Shown piece after piece: positions 18,910 through 28,155 of a stretch of DNA of 34,107 nucleotides. The notes under the pieces were generated by a model. The model did not search any database. It was not told the DNA's origin and saw only the letters and a program-made list of their open reading frames with translations. The DNA is taken from assembly GCA_002084665.1 (NCBI GenBank), contig NBLY01000041.1, positions 1 through 34,107 on the forward strand. The letters run 5' to 3'. The stretch's first letter is position 1, and every line of letters begins with the position of its first letter. Position numbers and translations under genes: made by a program. Source of the DNA: Desulfobacteraceae bacterium 4572_35.2 (lineage in GTDB: Bacteria > Desulfobacterota > Desulfuromonadia > Desulfuromonadales > Desulfuromonadaceae).

Positions 18910-19926
18910 ATGGATAAAACTATAGAGTTATATTTTGAACCGGGCCAAAGTGTTGAACGCTTGGACCGGTTTTTGTCTCATGAGCTAGCTGAGCTGAGTC
19001 GGTCCCAGCTTAAGAAACTTGTTGATCAACGGCAAATTATTGTCAACGGCGAGGCGGCAAAGGCGGGTCTGCGTTTGCGTGGAGGGGAAAAAATCCACAT
19101 AGTCATTCCGGCCGCTGAAGAGATTGAAGCAGTTGCCGAGCAGTTGCCATTAGAGGTGCTCTACGAAGATTCCGATCTGATTGTGGTTAATAAGGCGGCA
19201 GGGATGGTCGTTCACCCCGCCTGTGGCCACGCTAGTGGTACGCTGGTCAATGCCTTGTTGTATCATTGCCATGACCTGTCGGGGATTAGTGGCGAGCTGC
19301 GCCCCGGTATTGTCCATCGCCTCGATATGGATACGTCGGGAGTGATGGTTGCCACTAAAAATGATATGAGTCACACTCATTTGGCTGCGCAATTTAAAGC
19401 CCACACGGTGAATCGTCGTTACGTGGCCTTGATTCATGGCCTCATTGACGAGAATCGTGGCACGGTTGATCAACCCATTGGCCGCCATCCAACCCAGCGG
19501 AAAAAAATGAGTTCAAAGTGCCGCAATGGTCGCCATGCCGTAACCCATTGGAAGGTGCTGCGTCGCTACGAGTCAGACCGTTTGATGCTGATTGAATTAC
19601 GCTTAGAGACGGGGAGAACGCATCAAATTCGCGTCCATTTTTCCGAACTCAACTTGCCGATCATTGGCGACCCGCTCTATGGCAATCGATCACGAGCTAA
19701 TGGGATGAACGATGCGGCCATTCGACAACATATTCAACACCTCAACCGCCAAGCACTTCATGCTCGATTGCTCGGTTTTATTCATCCTCGTAGTGGCGAG
19801 TATATGGAGTTTACTTCACCCATTCCAGACGATATAGCAAGTATCCTTTGCGTTTTGGATGAAAAGTATGATATTGAGCCACTCTCTTTTTCTCATGTTT
19901 CATTGAGTGATGAAAATCACGTTTAA
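18910..19926 (+). CDS. rluD: Pseudouridine synthase, RluD family
   Basis: S4 domain RLDRFLSHELAELSRSQLKKLVDQRQIIVNG; catalytic segment PGIVHRLDMDTSGVMVATKN; LETGRTHQIRVHF. Confidence 0.95.
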   Translation: MDKTIELYFEPGQSVERLDRFLSHELAELSRSQLKKLVDQRQIIVNGEAAKAGLRLRGGEKIHIVIPAAEEIEAVAEQLPLEVLYEDSDLIVVNKAAGMVVHPACGHASGTLVNALLYHCHDLSGISGELRPGIVHRLDMDTSGVMVATKNDMSHTHLAAQFKAHTVNRRYVALIHGLIDENRGTVDQPIGRHPTQRKKMSSKCRNGRHAVTHWKVLRRYESDRLMLIELRLETGRTHQIRVHFSELNLPIIGDPLYGNRSRANGMNDAAIRQHIQHLNRQALHARLLGFIHPRSGEYMEFTSPIPDDIASILCVLDEKYDIEPLSFSHVSLSDENHV

Positions 19927-19953
19927 CAAAATAGTATCGGAGCAAAGCAAATC

Positions 19954-20757
19954 ATGGATTTGGTCAAATGTGGAAAGATAACGTGTTTACAAGCAGGTTG
20001 GTCGCAAGAGGGTTCTGTTGTTGCGGGTGTTTCAACACGTAATGGTGGTCTTAGTCGTCCACCGTATAATTCGTTGAACCTGAGTACTAATACCGATGAT
20101 CCTGAGTATAACGTTGAGGGCAATCGCTCGACATTTCTCAATGAGTTTGGTGTGTCGATGCACCATCTGTTGTTGGTGAAACAAGTTCATGGAACCGATG
20201 TGTTGGTTGTTGATAGTAAAAACCACGATGTTAGCCATTTTCAAGATGTCGCCGCCGATGCAATTGTCACCAACCAGCCGAATTTGATGATCGGTGTTCT
20301 GGTTGCCGATTGTTTTCCTGTGATATTGTTTGATCCGATTAAGAAGGTTTCAGCGGCTATCCATGTCGGCTGGCGCGGGGCTGCTCAAGGGATTGTTGGC
20401 AAAGCGATTGAGGCGATGACTGAAGAGTTTGGTTGCGATATTAAAGAGATTAAGGCGATGGTTGGTCCGGGGATCAGTGCTGATTATTATCTGGTTGGCA
20501 AAGATGTTCGTAATGCTTTTCGCACAGGGGCAGGCGATTGGAACGATATTGCCGAGGAGGTTGAGCTCGGCCTGTGGAAACTTGATATTCAGCGCAGTAT
20601 TGATCTTCAGTTGGCTGCTGCTGGTATCGTTGGCAAACAGCGTGAGATGAGCGATCTGTGTACATGGAAGCAGCGCGAGTTGTTTTTTTCCTATCGCCGC
20701 GATGAAGGTAAAACAGGTCGTCAGCTCGGCTTTATTATGTTTCAGGATAACGCTTAA
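19954..20757 (+). CDS. pgeF: Multicopper polyphenol oxidase (laccase-domain)/YfiH family
   Basis: VAGVSTRNGGLSRPPYNSLNLSTNTDD; VKQVHGTDV; ADCFPVILFDP; AAIHVGWRGAAQGIVGKAIEAM. Confidence 0.94.
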   Translation: MDLVKCGKITCLQAGWSQEGSVVAGVSTRNGGLSRPPYNSLNLSTNTDDPEYNVEGNRSTFLNEFGVSMHHLLLVKQVHGTDVLVVDSKNHDVSHFQDVAADAIVTNQPNLMIGVLVADCFPVILFDPIKKVSAAIHVGWRGAAQGIVGKAIEAMTEEFGCDIKEIKAMVGPGISADYYLVGKDVRNAFRTGAGDWNDIAEEVELGLWKLDIQRSIDLQLAAAGIVGKQREMSDLCTWKQRELFFSYRRDEGKTGRQLGFIMFQDNA

Positions 20758-20781
20758 CGATTGAATAGAAATCAAGATAAG

Positions 20782-20819
20782 AACAACAAAGGGAGGCTTT
20801 CGAGCCTCCCTTTGTTGTT
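20782..20819. terminator. Bidirectional terminator with UUCG tetraloop
   Basis: AACAACAAAGGGAGGCT-TTCG-AGCCTCCCTTTGTTGTT, 17-bp perfect stem, between convergent pgeF and trkH. Confidence 0.92.
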
Positions 20820-20889
20820 TGAACTGAAGCTGAAGTAGTGAGCCGCCCGACGGCAAATAGACTCTTGAACCCACAGCTGCAGCCGGAAT

Positions 20890-22188
20890 CTATTTACGCC
20901 AAAATGATGGTAAAAAGAGGACTAATACGGTGAACAGTTCGAGTCGGCCAAGCAGCATGCAAAAAATGAGCACGCTTTTGCCAAAGGCTGATATGTGGGC
21001 AAAGTTATCAACGGGGCCGACACTGCCAAGTTGGTCGACAGGGTTATTGCCGAGCTTAACCAAGCGTACCGCCCGAGGGTGGATGAGGTGATAAAGTTGA
21101 ACTGTGCCGTGTTTAAAGATCAGTAGAATACGCGCCACCTTCATGCCGCCACCGGTTGATCCAGCACAGCCACCAATAAACATCAAAAACAGTAAAATGT
21201 ATTGGGTTAATACCGGCCACAGTTCAAAATCGGCGGTAGCAAACCCTGTGGTTGTTAAGATCGATGCGGTTTGGAAGGCACTGTAGCGTAGGTTGTCGAT
21301 CACTGAATCGTAAACAGTTCCTTGGTTCATCCACATTAGGATGGCAACAGCACCACAGCTGATAAGGAGATAGAAGCGAAACTCCTCGTTACGAAAATAT
21401 TCACCAATGCGACCTTTTAAGGCGTAGTAGTGGAGGGAAAAGTTGACCCCTGCTAAAAACATAAACAGGGTGATCACCCAGTCAATATAGGCGCTGTCGT
21501 AAGCGGCAATCGAAGCATTGCGGGTCGAAAATCCACCTGTAGCTAAGGTGGCAAAGGAGTGACAGATGGCATCATAGAATGACATGTTGCCAGCCATTAA
21601 TAGCAGAGTTTCGAGGGCGGTAAAAATTACATAGACCCCCCAGAGTAACTTGGCGGTATCTTGAATGCGTGGTTTAAGTCGATCGGCTGTCGGCCCGGGA
21701 ACTTCCGCTTGAAATAGCTGCATGCCGCCAACGCCGAGCATGGGTAAAATGGCTAATGATAGGACGATGATCCCCATGCCGCCGATCCAGTGGGTCAGTG
21801 AGCGCCAAAAGAGGATGCTGCGTGGCAGACTCTCGATGTCGGTGAGAATGGTTGATCCGGTAGTGGTGAAGCCACTCATGGTTTCAAATATGGCATCAAG
21901 GGGGAAGCTGATGGCACCTGAAAGAAGATAGGGTAGGGCGCCGAAAACGGCAAATGTCAGCCAGCCAAAGGTGACGACGGCAAACCCTTCGCGCACCGAA
22001 AGTTCCTTCTTGTTTTTAAATATTTTTATCAGCATCAAGCCAGTGGTAAGGCAAATCGCTGATGACAGTGTGAACGCGGTGACCGTCCCCTGGTGCTCGT
22101 AAAAAGCAAATGGTAGCGGCGTGAGCAGGGCCAGTGATAGGCACACCAGCAGTGCGCCGAGAATATGGAGAATAAAAGTAATTTTCAT
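20890..22188 (-). CDS. trkH: TrkH family potassium uptake protein with apparent in-frame loss of part of the C-terminal repeat
   Basis: Pore loops FTTTGSTIL, LATGGFSTR, TTTGFATADFELWP; ends LGSVGPVDNFAHISAFGKSVLIFCMLLGRLELFTVLVLFLPSFWRK. Segment between VKLGNNPVDQ and LGSVGPVDNF is much shorter than expected. Confidence 0.9.
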   Translation of the reverse strand: MKITFILHILGALLVCLSLALLTPLPFAFYEHQGTVTAFTLSSAICLTTGLMLIKIFKNKKELSVREGFAVVTFGWLTFAVFGALPYLLSGAISFPLDAIFETMSGFTTTGSTILTDIESLPRSILFWRSLTHWIGGMGIIVLSLAILPMLGVGGMQLFQAEVPGPTADRLKPRIQDTAKLLWGVYVIFTALETLLLMAGNMSFYDAICHSFATLATGGFSTRNASIAAYDSAYIDWVITLFMFLAGVNFSLHYYALKGRIGEYFRNEEFRFYLLISCGAVAILMWMNQGTVYDSVIDNLRYSAFQTASILTTTGFATADFELWPVLTQYILLFLMFIGGCAGSTGGGMKVARILLIFKHGTVQLYHLIHPRAVRLVKLGNNPVDQLGSVGPVDNFAHISAFGKSVLIFCMLLGRLELFTVLVLFLPSFWRK

Positions 22189-23520
22189 CTATGCAAAAAA
22201 CTTCTCAATTTTGCTTAAGGAGTCTGGCAGGGCAAAAACAACCACTCTGTCTCCCGCAGTGGCAATTTCATAGCTTGAGCCGTGAACAATGACACCAATA
22301 ATTGCCCCATTGGGAAAGTTGATCTCCTTGAGGGGGATACCGATGATTGCACTACTTTGCTGTACTTCAAATTCAAGCACTTCAGAATTGCTGCCCTCAA
22401 TGGTTGCCAGCGAGATCACCCCACCGCGGCGGACATATTTAAGGATGGCCCCTGCTGCCGATAGCCGTGGTGAAACACAGGCATCAATGCCAAGCGAGGG
22501 GGCAAGGTTGAGCAACTCTGGTTTGCTGATGAGTGCCAGCGTCCGACTTGCGCCGTGCTGCTTAGCTAATAGCGCACAGAGGATGTTGGTTTCATCCTTC
22601 TCAGTTACCGCGATAAAAACATCGGCGTTATTGATCCCCTCTTCAATTAAGGCGTGAATGTCGGTACCTTCTACATTGATCACCATAGTTTTGTTTAGCT
22701 TAGCCGAAACCTTGCGACAGCGTTGTTCATCGCGGTCAACGAGTCGGACGTCGAAGTGTTGATTCTCCAGCTGGGTTGCGATGCGAACTCCTATTTTACT
22801 GCCGCCGAGAATAAAGACGCGCGGCATCTTTTTTTTCTTTGCCTTCGGCTGGAGTAAATATTGGATTGCCGGCAGGTCTTTTTTGTGGGCAAACAGGAAG
22901 ATGCTGTCACCGTCTTCAATGCGGTCTTCACCACGGGGGATGATGGTCGTTTCGTCGCGGGTGATCGCAGTAACGACAAAATGATACATGCCGCGCAGTT
23001 CGCCGAGTTCGCGTAAGGTCATGCCGCACAGTGGACTTTCACTGCCTATTCGGTAGCCGAGAAACTGAATTTTCCCCTCAACAAATTCCGCAACATCAAA
23101 GGCACCACTGCGACAAGAGATTTTCACCATCTCATCGGCTACCTCATCGTCTGGATTGATGAGCAGATCAATGCCGAGTTTCTCCTTAGAGAGGATGGCA
23201 CCGTGGCTTCGGTACTCAATGCTTTTGACGCGCGCGATGCGTGTTTTAACATCGTATTCGCGCGCCAGAAGGCAGGCGAGAATGTTGACCTCGTCCATAT
23301 TGGTGACGGCGATGAAAATGTCAGTGTTCTTGATGTCGGCCTGTTCTAAAATTTCAGCACTGGCACCATTACCAGCAAGGCCCATTACATTCAGGCGATC
23401 CTGAGCTTTACGTAGGTGGGTTTCATCTCGATCAATAAGGGTCACTTCGTGACCCTCTTGAGATAGCCGTTCACACAGGAAAAAACCAACCTGTCCTGCT
23501 CCAATAATAAGTATTTTCAT
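22189..23520 (-). CDS. trkA: Trk system potassium uptake protein TrkA
   Basis: MKILIIGAGQVGFFLCERLSQEGHEVTLIDRDE and second VFILGGSKIGVRIATQLENQHFDVRLVDRD (two TrkA_N), TrkA_C segments; stop abuts the trkH ATG. Confidence 0.96.
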   Translation of the reverse strand: MKILIIGAGQVGFFLCERLSQEGHEVTLIDRDETHLRKAQDRLNVMGLAGNGASAEILEQADIKNTDIFIAVTNMDEVNILACLLAREYDVKTRIARVKSIEYRSHGAILSKEKLGIDLLINPDDEVADEMVKISCRSGAFDVAEFVEGKIQFLGYRIGSESPLCGMTLRELGELRGMYHFVVTAITRDETTIIPRGEDRIEDGDSIFLFAHKKDLPAIQYLLQPKAKKKKMPRVFILGGSKIGVRIATQLENQHFDVRLVDRDEQRCRKVSAKLNKTMVINVEGTDIHALIEEGINNADVFIAVTEKDETNILCALLAKQHGASRTLALISKPELLNLAPSLGIDACVSPRLSAAGAILKYVRRGGVISLATIEGSNSEVLEFEVQQSSAIIGIPLKEINFPNGAIIGVIVHGSSYEIATAGDRVVVFALPDSLSKIEKFFA

Positions 23521-23738
23521 AAACGTATGCGCTACTCCAAAATAGTTACAATATCGTGCCACGTCAATTATCTCGTAGCTGCCGACAGCTTAGATAGCCA
23601 GTCAGAATGATGTCGATACCATATTAAGGTTTAAACGTGCTATCTTTGACATAGATTCCGATAATCTGCAAGAGATGGTTGATCGTTTTTGCGCTGCTGT
23701 GGGCGGCTTTTTGTGCCAAATATGGAGATAAATTGATG

Positions 23739-24032
23739 ATGTATGTGGATGTGCCTGAAGAGGTGTTGCGTAAGGAGCGTGCCAAAGCACGTGAGCTACG
23801 CAAGAGTGGTTGGTGGAAAAACCGGATTGCCTTGGGGGCGTGTCATTATTGTGCTGGAACGTTTGCGGCCAAAGAGTTAACCCTCGACCATGTTGTTCCA
23901 CTAGTGCGTGGCGGTAAAACAGCCAGAGGGAATTGTGTCCCTGCATGTAAGGCCTGTAATAGTAAAAAACAAGATCTATTGCCGAGTGAGTGGCAGGAAT
24001 ATTTGAATCACTTAGAACAGTTAGTAGACTAA
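23739..24032 (+). CDS. HNH endonuclease
   Basis: CHYCAGTFAAKELTLDHVVPLVRGGKTARGNCVPACKACNSKKQD; internal start at MMYVDVPEE preferred. Confidence 0.9.
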   Translation: MYVDVPEEVLRKERAKARELRKSGWWKNRIALGACHYCAGTFAAKELTLDHVVPLVRGGKTARGNCVPACKACNSKKQDLLPSEWQEYLNHLEQLVD

Positions 24033-24100
24033 TTTCTCGTCCATGTTATTTTTAGTGCTTATCCCTTGCGCCACCACCTTTGCAATGTCATAGTCACGCC

Positions 24101-25015
24101 ATGTCAAAACCATATCTAGTTTATTCTCAATATCTTAAACAGCGCTTTGGTGGTCGTGTACATAAGATCTCAATTGATGCGGGCTTTTCATGCCCGAATC
24201 GTGGCGGTTCGCGAACCAACCCGGGCTGCCTGTTCTGTGAACCCAATGGTTCAGGGTCGTTCGCGATTGCTCGCCGTCTGTCCGTGGCAGGGCAGGTGGA
24301 GCATGGCAAAGAGGTGATGATTCGCAAATATAAAGCTAAATACTTTATTGCCTATTTTCAGCCTTTTTCAAATACCTATGCCCCTGTTGAAAAACTACGT
24401 GCTCTTTATGATGAAGCGTTGGCAGTCAGTGATGTCGTTGGTTTAGCCGTAGGTACCCGACCCGATTGCCTCCCCATTGAGGTTGTTGATCTGCTGCATG
24501 AATACCACCAACGGACCGATCTGTGGTTGGAGATTGGGGTACAGAGTTGTCATGATAAAACCCTCAACTACCTGCGCCGCGGCCACGATTATGCCAGTTT
24601 TCTCAATGCTTATGCTGCGGCCAAGGAGCGCGATATACTGGTGTGCGCCCATGTCATTTTAGGGCTGCCGGGCGAGAGCCATGAGGAGATGTTGGCCACT
24701 GCCGATGAGATGGCGCGCTTAAAGGTGGATGGAATTAAGATCCACCTGCTCCATGTTTTGCAAGATACCGCCTTGGGGGATCGTTATCAACGGCGAGAAT
24801 TCGAAATTCTTTCACGCGAAGCCTATGTCCAGTTGGCGGTCGATTTTTTAGAACGAATACACCCTGATACGTTAATTCAACGCTTAACTGGTGATGGCCC
24901 ACGCGATATTTTATTGGCCCCACGCTGGTCGCTAAAAAAATGGGAAGTGCTTAATGCCATTGAGGATGAGATGGCTAAAAGGGGAACGGTACAGGGAAGT
25001 CACTGCCGTTTTTAA
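24101..25015 (+). CDS. Radical SAM protein, TIGR01212/YhcC family
   Basis: RFGGRVHKISIDAGFSCPNRGGSRTNPGCLFCEPNGSGSF...YFIAYFQPFSNTYAPVEKLRALYDEAL...LEIGVQSCHDKTLNYLRRGHDYASF. Confidence 0.93.
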   Translation: MSKPYLVYSQYLKQRFGGRVHKISIDAGFSCPNRGGSRTNPGCLFCEPNGSGSFAIARRLSVAGQVEHGKEVMIRKYKAKYFIAYFQPFSNTYAPVEKLRALYDEALAVSDVVGLAVGTRPDCLPIEVVDLLHEYHQRTDLWLEIGVQSCHDKTLNYLRRGHDYASFLNAYAAAKERDILVCAHVILGLPGESHEEMLATADEMARLKVDGIKIHLLHVLQDTALGDRYQRREFEILSREAYVQLAVDFLERIHPDTLIQRLTGDGPRDILLAPRWSLKKWEVLNAIEDEMAKRGTVQGSHCRF

Positions 25016-25127
25016 TTGCTGAAAGGGTGTGCCTAGAGGGGTTGCTGGTGGATGGTGAGTTGTTAATCGGGGCTGAGGTGGTCTGGGTACACCACACCAT
25101 ACGCTGAGATGCTGCTTAAAGAAGATT

Positions 25128-25253
25128 CTAGTGGATGGTAATTTCTACCTCTTGGAGTGTTTGTGCTGTTGCTGTTTCAGCAACACCGTCCCATGAAATA
25201 AAGACCATTGATGCCCATAAAATACTGACTATTAGAATGATGATTCGTGACAT
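25128..25253 (-). CDS. Possible 41-aa exported peptide or gene remnant
   Basis: MSRIIILIVSILWASMVFISWDGVAETATAQTLQEVEITIH; ATG at 25253, hydrophobic N-terminus; not in the supplied ORF list because of length. Confidence 0.25.
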   Translation of the reverse strand: MSRIIILIVSILWASMVFISWDGVAETATAQTLQEVEITIH

Positions 25254-25293
25254 GGCGGTTACCATACACGACCTTTATCATTAAAATCAAGAC

Positions 25294-25419
25294 GTAACTT
25301 CAGTAAAAGAGCTAGAGTCACCCATTCCAAGGGCATGGGGCTTGACTGTCGCCATCCGGGCGACAGTCACCCTTTCCATGGGCGACCCAAGCCCTTATGG
25401 TTGAGTGCTGAATCGTTAT
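25294..25419 (-). repeat. MITE-like dispersed repeat, copy B, flanked by CAAGAC direct repeats
   Basis: Near-identical to the reverse complement of copy A over most of its length; CAAGAC at 25288-25293 and 25420-25425. Confidence 0.82.
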
Positions 25420-25465
25420 CAAGACAACTATTTCGTAAAGTTCGCTAAGGTGTTCGTGTGCGATT

Positions 25466-27317
25466 TTGAATGGAAAAAATCATACCTTTACCAATAAGGC
25501 GGCTAAAGAGATGCGTGATCGCGTCATCGAAGAGGTGGGGCGTAAAAAGGCTAAGGGGTTAATTGTTGCCACCTTTCACTCGTTGGGTGTGAGGATTTTA
25601 CGCGAAGAGATTGAGCGCCTTGGTTATAAGAGAAACTTTTCGATCTATTCAGCCTCGGATCAATTGCGTCTTGTTCGTGATCTGGTTCAGGGGAATCTCA
25701 TCGAGGGGACAACTGTTGATCCTGATCGCGTGCTGTGGCTGATCTCGCAGGCAAAGAACCGCCTGATTACGGCGGGAAACTATCAGGCCAATCCACACGA
25801 TGATTATGACCTGATCGTGGCGCACACCTATCCCCGTTATCAGCGGATGCTCAAGGCCTGCAATGCTATTGATTTTGATGACATCCTCCAACTGACGATC
25901 CAGCTGTTTAATGAATTCCCAGCAGTTCTTGATCAGTATCGCCACCGTTTTCGTTACATTATGGTTGATGAATATCAGGACACTAATGTCGTGCAGTCGC
26001 AGCTGCTCCAGCTACTCAGTTCGTATCATCATAACCTCTGTGTAGTGGGCGATGATGACCAGTCAATTTACGGTTGGCGTGGTGCTGAACCCGGTAATAT
26101 TCTCGATTTTGGCAAAGACGAGGCCGACTCAAGGGTGATTAAGCTTGAGCAGAACTATCGCTCAACGGGGCGTATCCTTGCCGCCGCAAATGCGCTGATT
26201 CTGCACAATACTGAACGGCACGGCAAGCGACTGTGGACCGCTGGTGACGAAGGCGTTGCGGTTCATTATCGCTGTTGTGATGATGGCGAAGATGAGGCGA
26301 TGGCGGTCGTTGAAACGATCCATAAAGAGCGCTTTAGTCGCAAGTTAGAGTATCGCGATTTTGCCATTCTCTATCGCACTAATGGCCAGTCGCGCGCATT
26401 TGAAGAGCAATTGCGCTATGAAAATATCCCTTACGTCATCATCGGTGGCCAGCAGTTCTTTGACCGCAAAGAGGTTAAAGATGCCTTGGGATATTTAAAG
26501 GTGTTGGCCAATCCGCACGACGAAGTCAATTTGCTGCGTATTCTCAATTATCCGAAACGGGGGATTGGCGAAACCAGCGCCGAAAAGATTATCCAATCAT
26601 CCATCGAGCAGGATCAACCGTTATGGGAGATCTTGCAACAGGCACGGCATATCCCCGAGTTGGGCGACAAAGCCATCGCCTCAATCGAAGCGTTTGTGCT
26701 GTTGCTGGAGCGCTATCAGCGCCAATTTCGTCACCCCACGCAGATGGTGGCGATTGTTCAGGAGCTGTTTCGTGAGCTGAAGCTCGAAGAGGAGCTGTTT
26801 CGTCAGGCTGATGACCCTGTTAAGGCGCGGCGGCGGGTGGAAAACCTCCATGAGGTGATTAACTCCCTCTCCACCTATGTCGAACGCGAGCCAGTGCCAA
26901 CCCTTGGTGGTTTTCTCGAAAAGGTTTCACTGCTTGATCGCGATGAGCCTGCCCGTGGCAGCAAAGAGGAGAAGCTTAAGCAGGATGCTGTGGTGATGAT
27001 GAGCCTGCATTCGAGTAAAGGTTTGGAATTTCCGTGTGTTTTTTTAGTCGGCATGGAGGAGGGTTTTTTGCCCCACAACAAGATTGTTGACGAGGGTGGT
27101 GATATCGCCGAGGAGCGGCGGTTGTGTTATGTCGGCATGACACGGGCGCGGCAAAAATTGGTGATGATATGGCAAATTGCAGCCGAAAGATCCGAGTCGC
27201 TTTCTGCTCGAAATACCAGAGGAACTGCTCGAAAAAGAGGGGGCGATGACTGTTGAAGCGTCCCCATTAGAGCAAGAGGCGCTGGCGAATCATTTTTTTA
27301 GCGGTGGTGCTGTTTAA
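25466..27317 (+). pseudogene. UvrD/Rep/PcrA-type superfamily 1 helicase lacking the N-terminal Walker A region, with C-terminal frameshift
   Basis: Begins at TFTNKAAKEMRDRV; retains VDEYQDTNVVQSQLLQLL, GDDDQSIYGWRGA, LEQNYRST, LMSLHSSKGLEFPCVFLVGMEEG-like and YVGMTRAR. The C-terminus continues in another frame as KDPSRFLLEIPEELLEKEGAMTVEASPLEQEALANHFFSGGAV. Confidence 0.88.
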
Positions 27318-27356
27318 TTTTCGTTGTTTGTTGATTAGCAGGAGGCAAAACTGACG

Positions 27357-28153
27357 TTGTTTAAAAGAAAGAGTTCAACCCATAAAGGGGTAGTAGGTCT
27401 GACTTTTTTTTCGGATGGTCTTGCTTTGGTGCAGCTTGAAACTTCCGTCGAAGGTGATGTCACGTTGCGTGTCGCCGAAAGCGTTGACTGCGGTCGTAGC
27501 GACCATGGCCAGGTGTTGGCTGAGTTGGTGCAGCGCCACCAGTTACAACACTCACCGTGCTGTGCTGTCCTAGCACGTGGAACCTATAACTTGATACAGA
27601 TCGATCAGCCCGATGTTCCCGAAGCTGAACTGCGCGATGCGGTGCGCTGGCAAGTCAAAGATCTTCTCGATTTTCCAGCTGATCAGGCCGTCATCGAACT
27701 ATTTTCCGCAGCGGGTTCGGCTGGTAGTCCGATGAACTTTGCCGTCGCTGCTGCGGAAGAGCATATCCGTTATGTGGTCGATGTCATGCAGCAGGCCAAT
27801 TTGGCGATCAGGGCGATTGATATCCCTGAATTGGCCCTGCGTAATGTTTTAGATCGTTCGTTTGTGTCGGAACGTGGGGTGGCCTTGCTGAGCTTGTGGC
27901 GCGACAATGGCTTGGTCACCATCGTTCGTAATGGTGAACTATGTATGGCGCGTCGCAACCTGTCTCAGCTGTCCTGCTAGCCCCTCTAACTGACCCCGTA
28001 CCGGGGTTACAGTCCTATCTCGACAGTTATTTAACCCCTGATGTTCAACAGCTCGATTTAGATAGTTGGCTCGGCAATAGTGCTGTCGTCACGGCTCAGC
28101 AGTCACGCTGTATTGCTGCCATTGGCGCTGCGTTACGCAGCGATTGGAGTTGA
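27357..28153 (+). pseudogene. mshI: MshI/PilM-like pilus assembly protein, frame disrupted near 27940-27975
   Basis: MFKRKSSTHKGVVGLTFFSDGLALVQLE...DQPDVPEAELRDAVRWQVKDLLDFPADQAVIELF; C-terminal AVLLAPLTDPVPGLQSYLDSYLTPDVQQLDL in another frame. Confidence 0.75.
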
Positions 28154-28155
28154 TG

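Noticed and set aside
23592-23645. AGATAGC/GCTATCT inverted repeat upstream of the HNH gene
   Set aside because: Seven-bp arms about 40 bp apart are weak and readily expected by chance.
23739-24032. HNH endonuclease as part of a defence island or homing element
   Set aside because: It is a small stand-alone HNH protein with no adjacent methyltransferase, intron or phage gene, so no defence system is supported.
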